In this document: positions 7,278 through 11,299 of the stretch, in pieces
Numbering within the stretch: the stretch's first letter is position 1
Layout of the letters: each line of letters begins with the position of its first letter
Assembly: GCA_015485035.1 (NCBI GenBank)
Contig: WFUI01000007.1
Location: 1 to 11,299 of the forward strand
DNA: 11,299 nucleotides
Origin: Mariprofundus sp.
Lineage (GTDB): Bacteria; Pseudomonadota; Zetaproteobacteria; Mariprofundales; Mariprofundaceae
Direction: 5' to 3'
Made by a program: the position numbers and the translations under genes
Notes under the pieces: model-generated
Seen by the model: the letters and a program-made list of their open reading frames with translations, nothing else
Databases searched by the model: none
What the model was told of the DNA's origin: nothing

Positions 7278-7350
7278 CACAGATGAATCTTTTTTTCCTG
7301 CCGCAAACCAGCAAGAAGCCACAACGAAGAACCATGGAGATGTGACATGA
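7270..7350 (+). CDS. Coupled small ORF between cimA and phhB
   Basis: A 26-residue open frame, MSDTDESFFPAANQ followed by QEATTKNHGDVT, unlike any family I recognise. AGAGG lies 7 nt before the ATG. The ATG overlaps the cimA stop (ATGTCTGA, 8 nt) and its own stop overlaps the phhB start (ATGA). The exact fit between two genes suggests it is at least translated as a coupling or leader peptide that carries ribosomes into phhB. The peptide is acidic at the start, hydrophilic, and has no membrane segment. It may equally be a chance open frame in a 69-nt gap, since phhB has its own GGAG. Confidence 0.4.
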   Translation: MSDTDESFFPAANQQEATTKNHGDVT

Positions 7351-7694
7351 CGACAGACAATACCTTACACAACAAAACATGTATGCCGTGTCAGGGTGGC
7401 ATTGCACCAATGAGTGCAGCAGATGCCCATGCCATGCTGCCAGCTATCGCTGGATGGCAACTTGACGATGGTGCCACCAAACTCAGGCGTTCATTTACAT
7501 TCAGTAATTTTGTGCAGGCACAGACTTTTGCAGTAAGGGTGGGTGAACTTTCCGAGATAGAAAACCATCATCCCGAAATTTGTTATGGTTGGGGATTTTG
7601 CACCGTTGTCTTTTATACACATAAAATCGGCGGACTGCATGAAAACGATTTCATTATGGCTGCCAAAGTAAATGCGCTGAATTGTGAAAAGTGA
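7347..7694 (+). CDS. phhB: Pterin-4a-carbinolamine dehydratase
   Basis: A 115-residue protein of normal family length. The signature is complete: E72-N-H74-H75-P76, then T91-H92 and G96-L97 ... D101-x-x-x-A105. H74, H75 and H92 correspond to the active-site histidines. The N-terminal C12-x-x-C15-x-G-G is common in bacterial members. The enzyme dehydrates 4a-hydroxytetrahydropterin, recycling the pterin cofactor of phenylalanine hydroxylase, and in some bacteria has been given other pterin roles. No hydroxylase gene is in the window, so the substrate pathway here is open. The start ATG at 7347 has GGAG 8 nt upstream and overlaps the stop of the small ORF. Co-transcription with cimA is inferred from the tight spacing. 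Confidence 0.93.
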   Translation: MTTDNTLHNKTCMPCQGGIAPMSAADAHAMLPAIAGWQLDDGATKLRRSFTFSNFVQAQTFAVRVGELSEIENHHPEICYGWGFCTVVFYTHKIGGLHENDFIMAAKVNALNCEK

Positions 7695-8001
7695 AGTATC
7701 CGGAACAACCCTCCTTCCACATCGCTAAGAAAGCGCTGATGTACCAATGCTTCTGCGCAGGCCTGTACGACAATGCAGCCGACAGGTGAGTGGCATGATA
7801 GCGCGGATAAAAATCAGGTATACGTAGTAAGCGCCTGATTCCATGCCATACATCGTGCATAGACGTATGGCCTCCCACTACCGTGCAACGAGCAACATTG
7901 CAGGAAAGCAATGTTGTGTAAGCGACGTCAAAACGACGCTTTGGCCTGAGCGGGCCGGTTATTGCCAGGACAACAAAAAACCAGCATCGCTCTCAATCTC
8001 C
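7695..8001. other. Intergenic region without a convincing gene
   Basis: This 307-nt gap lies between the convergent phhB and PBP1A genes. Open frames in it (for example 7654-7911 minus and 7691-7789 plus) lack ribosome binding sites and family resemblance. No standard terminator (stem followed by a T-run) is visible for either gene. Its right-hand half is dense in inverted repeats, described separately. Confidence 0.6.
7812..7941. repeat. Cluster of four successive inverted repeats
   Basis: Four stem-loops follow one another: AATCAGG/CCTGATT (7812-7818, 7834-7840); GCCATAC/GTATGGC (7845-7851, 7865-7871); CAACATTGC/GCAATGTTG (7893-7901, 7908-7916, 6-nt loop); and AAGCG-A-CGT/ACG-A-CGCTT (7920-7928, 7933-7941, 4-nt loop, one A-A mismatch). 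They are perfect or nearly so and do not overlap. None ends in a T-run. They could form a structured RNA, a strong transcription or mRNA 3' end element for the convergent genes, or a small repeated element. Confidence 0.55.
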
Positions 8002-10380
8002 CTACATCCCCAGGTCAAAGAAACCTGAATTCTGATCTTCCTGCCCGCCTGACTTGGCTGTCGAGTCTTCCGTTGGCGCTGTTCCGGCGCGAAATGCTTC
8101 GAGGAAAATATCCTTGCTGTCCGGGCCTGGAAGCAAGCCGGTTTTGGAATCAATCGCCACCCACTCAACGCCATCCGGTGGTTCAAAATCCTTACGCGGT
8201 TTACCCTTGTGGAAAGCCTGCATCGCTTCCAGCCATGTCGGCAGTGCCGCTCTTGCTCCGGTTTCACGCCGTCCCATTGGAGTTGGTGTATCACGGCCTG
8301 TCCACACACCGGTCAACACCTGAGGTGTATACCCCATGAACCATGCATCAACCTGTTTATTGGTCGTGCCTGTTTTACCGGCAGCAGGCCGGTTCAGTGC
8401 AAGAGCCCCCCTGCCTGTACCATGTTCGATAACACCCTTCATCATATTCGTAATCAGGAAAGCATCGACCGGATCGACCACTTGCTCGGCGGGATGCATG
8501 GATTCATTAACGCTCATCACAGGATCAACATGACAGACCTGACAGCGCTTGCCGGCCACGGATCGATGTAACGTCTTGCCAGTGCGATCCTGAACCTGCT
8601 GAACTGCTACAGGTTTCCATCGGCGCCCTTGATCGGCCAACACGGCATAGGATTCTGTCAGAGATTCCGGTGTAACTTCGGTTGCCCCCAAAGCCAGCGC
8701 CAACTGGGCAGGAAACTTGTGCCCAAAAGGATAATTTTCCAAATCATTTAAGAATCGATTCATGCCAACATTCTGCAACACCTTGATCGAGGCCAGATTA
8801 CGAGAGTGTTCCAAGGCATTGCGTAGTGTTACCGGACCGGCAAATTCGTTTTTATAATTTTCCGGTCTCCAGAAACTGTCGCTCTGCTTGCTGTCAAAAA
8901 CAACGGGAGTGTCCATAACAATCGTGGCCGGTGTCGATCCGGCGGCCAGTGCACTCGTATACAAAAAAGGTTTGAAGGCACTACCGGGCTGACGCATGGC
9001 CTGGCGCACCCGGTCAAATCCGGCTACCTTATAATCAAAACCACCGACCCGAGCCAATACCGTGCCGCGCTCCAGGTCAATAGCATACAAAGCGGACTCG
9101 ATAGATGGGTCCTGTGCCAACCTGACTCCGGATTCAGGCAAACGCTGCAAACGGATTTCATCGCCAGCAATCCATCTGCGCGGACGTTGTTTCATCGCAG
9201 CCAACTCTGCTTCACTGGCACCCTCTTTCTTATATATACGGAGTGGCTTCCATTGCCATTTCGGCTTGCTCAAATGCCATGTTTGGTGACCATCATTAAC
9301 AGTCAAATCACCATTTTTGTGGACTATCTCAACCAGGGCTGGAATCAGGGAGTCTGTGCCGGTGATTGGTGGTTGTGCCCTCCACGTGGCCAGTAATTCA
9401 GACCATTCACCGCGCGGATGATGGGTGGGATAACGATAGTATTGCCGTTGTTCAACATCGAGCACGCCTTTGCGAACAGCGTGAATAGCAGCCTGTTCAG
9501 CCTGCTCATCATATGGAACAACTATTGTCAGGCCCTGCCTGCGTAAGGTCTTGGCCCCAAAACGCTCCGACAGTTCCCTGTACACCTGATCAGCATACGC
9601 GTTGGTGAGTTTGGCCGGCTCCAGCGGCGCAACCTGAAGTGGTTCTTTCATGGCAACAGCTACATCTTTTGCATCAGCCATGCCGCTTTCATTCATCAGA
9701 CGCAATACAGTATTGCGTCGTTGTTTGGCTTTGGCCGGCCTGAGATGCGGAGCATATTTCCCGGGTGCCTTGGGCAGGCCGGCCAGCGTAGCGCATTCAG
9801 CCAGTGACAGATCATCCAGCGATTTATGAAAATAACGCCATGCTGCCGAAGCTACGCCGTACGCTCCCCGGCCAAGATAAATCTGGTTCAGATATAGATA
9901 GAGAATATCATCCTTGCTGAATGCCTGCTCAATGCGATACGCCAGAATCGCTTCACGGATTTTTCGGGTGTAAGAACGCTCGGATGAGAGCAGAAAATTC
10001 TTGGCTACCTGCTGAGTTATGGTCGAACCGCCCTGTACGGTGTGGCCTGCACGCAGGTTAGCCAGTGCCGCCGAAAGAATACGGGCCGGATTGATGCCCG
10101 GGTGCTCATAGAATTGCTGATCTTCAGCAGCCAAAAATGCATTTTTCAATTTCGATGGAATCTGCTTGAATGGTGTCAGAATACGGTGTTCATCTGCATA
10201 TTCAGCAATCAGTTCCCCATCGGTATTATAAACCCGGGAAACCAGTGGCGGTCGATACTCAGACAACGCACTCAGTTCCGGCAGGTTGCTGGAGAACAGG
10301 ATATAACCTATGGTAATGCCCATCACAGCCAGAAGGCCCAAGGAGATTACCATTTTGGCGATGAAGGAGATGATGCGCAT
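8002..10380 (-). CDS. mrcA: Penicillin-binding protein 1A (bifunctional peptidoglycan synthase)
   Basis: A 792-residue class A PBP. A single N-terminal membrane anchor (about 8-30) precedes the glycosyltransferase-51 domain: EDQQFYEHPG with catalytic E86, and QGGSTITQQVAKN (116-128). An OB-like insertion spans about 320-420. The transpeptidase domain has S467-A-F-K470, S526-R-N528 and K669-T-G-T672. It polymerises lipid II and crosslinks peptides in the periplasm. A Cys pair at 613 and 616 (CQVCH) sits where E. coli PBP1A also has CxxC, within the region specific to PBP1A. I chose ATG 10380 because MRIISF fits family N-termini; a TTG at 10404 is also in frame. Neither has a good Shine-Dalgarno. 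The C-terminal 25 residues are acidic and low in complexity. It is divergent from the pilin genes and appears monocistronic in this window. Confidence 0.95.
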   Translation of the reverse strand: MRIISFIAKMVISLGLLAVMGITIGYILFSSNLPELSALSEYRPPLVSRVYNTDGELIAEYADEHRILTPFKQIPSKLKNAFLAAEDQQFYEHPGINPARILSAALANLRAGHTVQGGSTITQQVAKNFLLSSERSYTRKIREAILAYRIEQAFSKDDILYLYLNQIYLGRGAYGVASAAWRYFHKSLDDLSLAECATLAGLPKAPGKYAPHLRPAKAKQRRNTVLRLMNESGMADAKDVAVAMKEPLQVAPLEPAKLTNAYADQVYRELSERFGAKTLRRQGLTIVVPYDEQAEQAAIHAVRKGVLDVEQRQYYRYPTHHPRGEWSELLATWRAQPPITGTDSLIPALVEIVHKNGDLTVNDGHQTWHLSKPKWQWKPLRIYKKEGASEAELAAMKQRPRRWIAGDEIRLQRLPESGVRLAQDPSIESALYAIDLERGTVLARVGGFDYKVAGFDRVRQAMRQPGSAFKPFLYTSALAAGSTPATIVMDTPVVFDSKQSDSFWRPENYKNEFAGPVTLRNALEHSRNLASIKVLQNVGMNRFLNDLENYPFGHKFPAQLALALGATEVTPESLTESYAVLADQGRRWKPVAVQQVQDRTGKTLHRSVAGKRCQVCHVDPVMSVNESMHPAEQVVDPVDAFLITNMMKGVIEHGTGRGALALNRPAAGKTGTTNKQVDAWFMGYTPQVLTGVWTGRDTPTPMGRRETGARAALPTWLEAMQAFHKGKPRKDFEPPDGVEWVAIDSKTGLLPGPDSKDIFLEAFRAGTAPTEDSTAKSGGQEDQNSGFFDLGM

Positions 10381-10441
10381 TAAGCCGAATCTAAGCGGAA
10401 GCAATCCGGACAGGCAAGCCGGAGTTTTTCACGCTGACCTT
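10381..10441. promoter_or_regulatory. Short divergent region, PBP1A / pseudopilin
   Basis: With the starts chosen here, 61 nt separate the two divergent genes. It must then hold at least part of both promoters, but no convincing -35/-10 pair is visible. A GGAG at 10421-10424 is too far (17 nt) from the TTG start to serve it. Confidence 0.3.
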
Positions 10442-10879
10442 TTGCAAAGGTATCAGCAGGGTTTTTCGCTGCTGGAACTGTTGGTGGTCATCGTCATTAT
10501 GGGGGTTATGAGTGCCATTGCGATACCTGCTTTTTCCGACTGGCGCGAGAAACAGGCGGTACGCAATATCGCACAAACGCTGCTGGCCCAGCTAAAGCAG
10601 GCGCGGGTACTGGCCGTATCGGAAAACCGTAGTGTCCGTATCAGCTTTTCCCCCAAATTCTATGTCTTTGATGCCAATACAACCGGCAACTGTAGCACAT
10701 GTAAAAATGAACAGGTTAATTTCAGCCAGTTTTCAGACAATCTTTCTGTTAACAGCAATAAAAACCCGATCTCTTTTAGCAGCCGGGGAACAGCGAAAAA
10801 TGCCACAGTCACGTTATCGGCCGGGAAAAACAGCAAAAAAATCAAAGTTAACCTGATTGGCAGGGCTTATTTGCAATGA
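10442..10879 (+). CDS. fimT: Type IV minor pseudopilin, FimT/GspH family
   Basis: A 145-residue prepilin-like protein. The class III signal is clear: Q-Q-G7 then F8-S-L-L-E12, with the conserved Glu at mature position 5, followed by a hydrophobic helix LLVVIVIMGVMSAIAIPAF. The next part, AQTLLAQLKQARVLAVSENRSVRISF (44-69), matches the GspH/FimT domain. C84 and C87 may form a small disulfide loop (CSTC). Cleavage would be by prepilin peptidase PilD. The start is uncertain: TTG 10442 gives a normal 7-residue leader, whereas the in-frame ATG 10373 (AAGGAG nearby but only 3 nt away) gives a 30-residue leader and overlaps the PBP1A start. The gene is directly coupled to the PilV-like gene (ATGA), as in minor pilin clusters that prime type IV pilus assembly. 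Confidence 0.85.
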   Translation: MQRYQQGFSLLELLVVIVIMGVMSAIAIPAFSDWREKQAVRNIAQTLLAQLKQARVLAVSENRSVRISFSPKFYVFDANTTGNCSTCKNEQVNFSQFSDNLSVNSNKNPISFSSRGTAKNATVTLSAGKNSKKIKVNLIGRAYLQ

Positions 10880-11299
10880 ATTGCAACGAACCGATGTCAG
10901 GATTCACACTGGTCGAAATCCTTGTTGCGCTGGTCATTGTCTCGGTGGCACTGCTCTCTATCGGCAGCTTCACCATTTCTATCGTCAGCAGCGACCAGGT
11001 ATCACGCGAACGCGCAACTGCAGTTTCTCTGGCTGAACAGGTACTGGAGTACTGGCAACATGACATCAATGATTATGCACCAACGATTGCAACTGCTGAC
11101 TGTGGTTTGACCAGCACAAAGGCTGCGCCGACTTACCCGGTTAATGTGACATGCGTACCAGCATCAGGTATGAAGATCCCCTATACCATTATAACTGACC
11201 AGCAACAGGCCGTTGGACCACTTCCGACCAACCTGTCTGCATTCAAAAACTTCACGAAACAGGGATATAATATCACCCCCAAGACCAAGGCAGTTACAG
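10876..11299 (+). CDS. pilV: PilV-like type IV minor pilin, 3' end outside window
   Basis: The frame stays open for 141 codons to the right edge. The prepilin signal is SG9 then F10-T-L-V-E14-I-L-V-A-L, with Glu at mature position 5 and a hydrophobic helix to about residue 34. The stretch RERATAVSLAEQVLEYW (45-61) resembles the A-x-x-L-A-x-x-x-L-E region of PilV. Three cysteines follow (76, 92 and C3 in the leader). PilV belongs to the minor pilin complex at the type IV pilus tip. The ATG overlaps the FimT stop (ATGA), so translation is probably coupled; an alternative ATG at 10894 would leave only a 3-residue leader. Other minor pilin genes (pilW, pilX, pilY1, pilE) are expected just past the window. 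It could instead be another PilV/GspI-type pseudopilin. Confidence 0.85.
   Translation, partial: MNCNEPMSGFTLVEILVALVIVSVALLSIGSFTISIVSSDQVSRERATAVSLAEQVLEYWQHDINDYAPTIATADCGLTSTKAAPTYPVNVTCVPASGMKIPYTIITDQQQAVGPLPTNLSAFKNFTKQGYNITPKTKAVT

Noticed and set aside
7691..7789. 32-codon GTG frame starting at the phhB stop
   Set aside because: GTGA overlap is suggestive, but there is no Shine-Dalgarno, no recognisable protein, and it ends before the stem-loops. Too weak to annotate.
7654..7911. 85-codon minus-strand frame
   Set aside because: It overlaps phhB antisense, has no ribosome binding site, resembles no family I know, and crosses the inverted repeats. Most likely a chance frame.
7893..7941. 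Integron attC site or standard terminator
   Set aside because: The stems lack attC core ends (GTTRRRY/RYYYAAC in the right places) and no T-run follows them on either strand.
8530..8544. CxxCH (CQVCH) in PBP1A as a haem c attachment site
   Set aside because: E. coli PBP1A has a CxxC in the corresponding region, so the pair is a family trait. No other cytochrome feature is present. A disulfide or metal site is more likely.

Overview
The window is ordinary chromosomal DNA of a Gram-negative proteobacterium. Supporting features are signal peptides for a periplasm, a class A penicillin-binding protein 1A, a YceI/cytochrome b561 pair, type IV minor pilins and strong AGGAG-type ribosome binding sites. 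Base composition looks close to balanced. The FimT-PilV pair and the PBP1A type suggest a gamma-, beta- or zetaproteobacterium; I cannot name a genus. I see no rRNA, tRNA, CRISPR array, insertion sequence or phage gene.

Positions 1-3002 hold five genes on the minus strand, in transcription order: cytochrome b561, a YceI periplasmic protein, a secreted EF-hand protein, a double-CDGSH iron-sulfur protein, and a long protein that fuses a nitroreductase to a SAM-dependent methyltransferase and runs off the left edge. Spacings of 29 nt, 65 nt, -8 nt and 12 nt suggest one operon with a redox or electrophile-stress theme. A LysR-type regulator (3115-4029) is transcribed divergently from it and is the obvious candidate controller.

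Positions 4143-5520 hold a two-gene minus-strand unit: a zinc-free quinone oxidoreductase followed, with an 8-nt overlap, by a small DUF4870-like membrane protein. Divergent from it, 5628-7694 carries cimA (citramalate synthase, isoleucine pathway), a coupled 26-codon small ORF, and phhB (pterin-4a-carbinolamine dehydratase), linked by overlapping stop/start codons.

Positions 7695-8001 contain no convincing gene but have four successive stem-loops in about 130 bp. Next come the minus-strand PBP1A gene (8002-10380) and, divergent from it, a minor pilin cluster: a FimT/GspH-type pseudopilin and a PilV-like pseudopilin that continues past the right edge.

The points most worth a second look are the nitroreductase-methyltransferase fusion in its redox operon, the structured gap at 7812-7941, and the coupled small ORF at 7270-7350. 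None of these amounts to proof of a new system.
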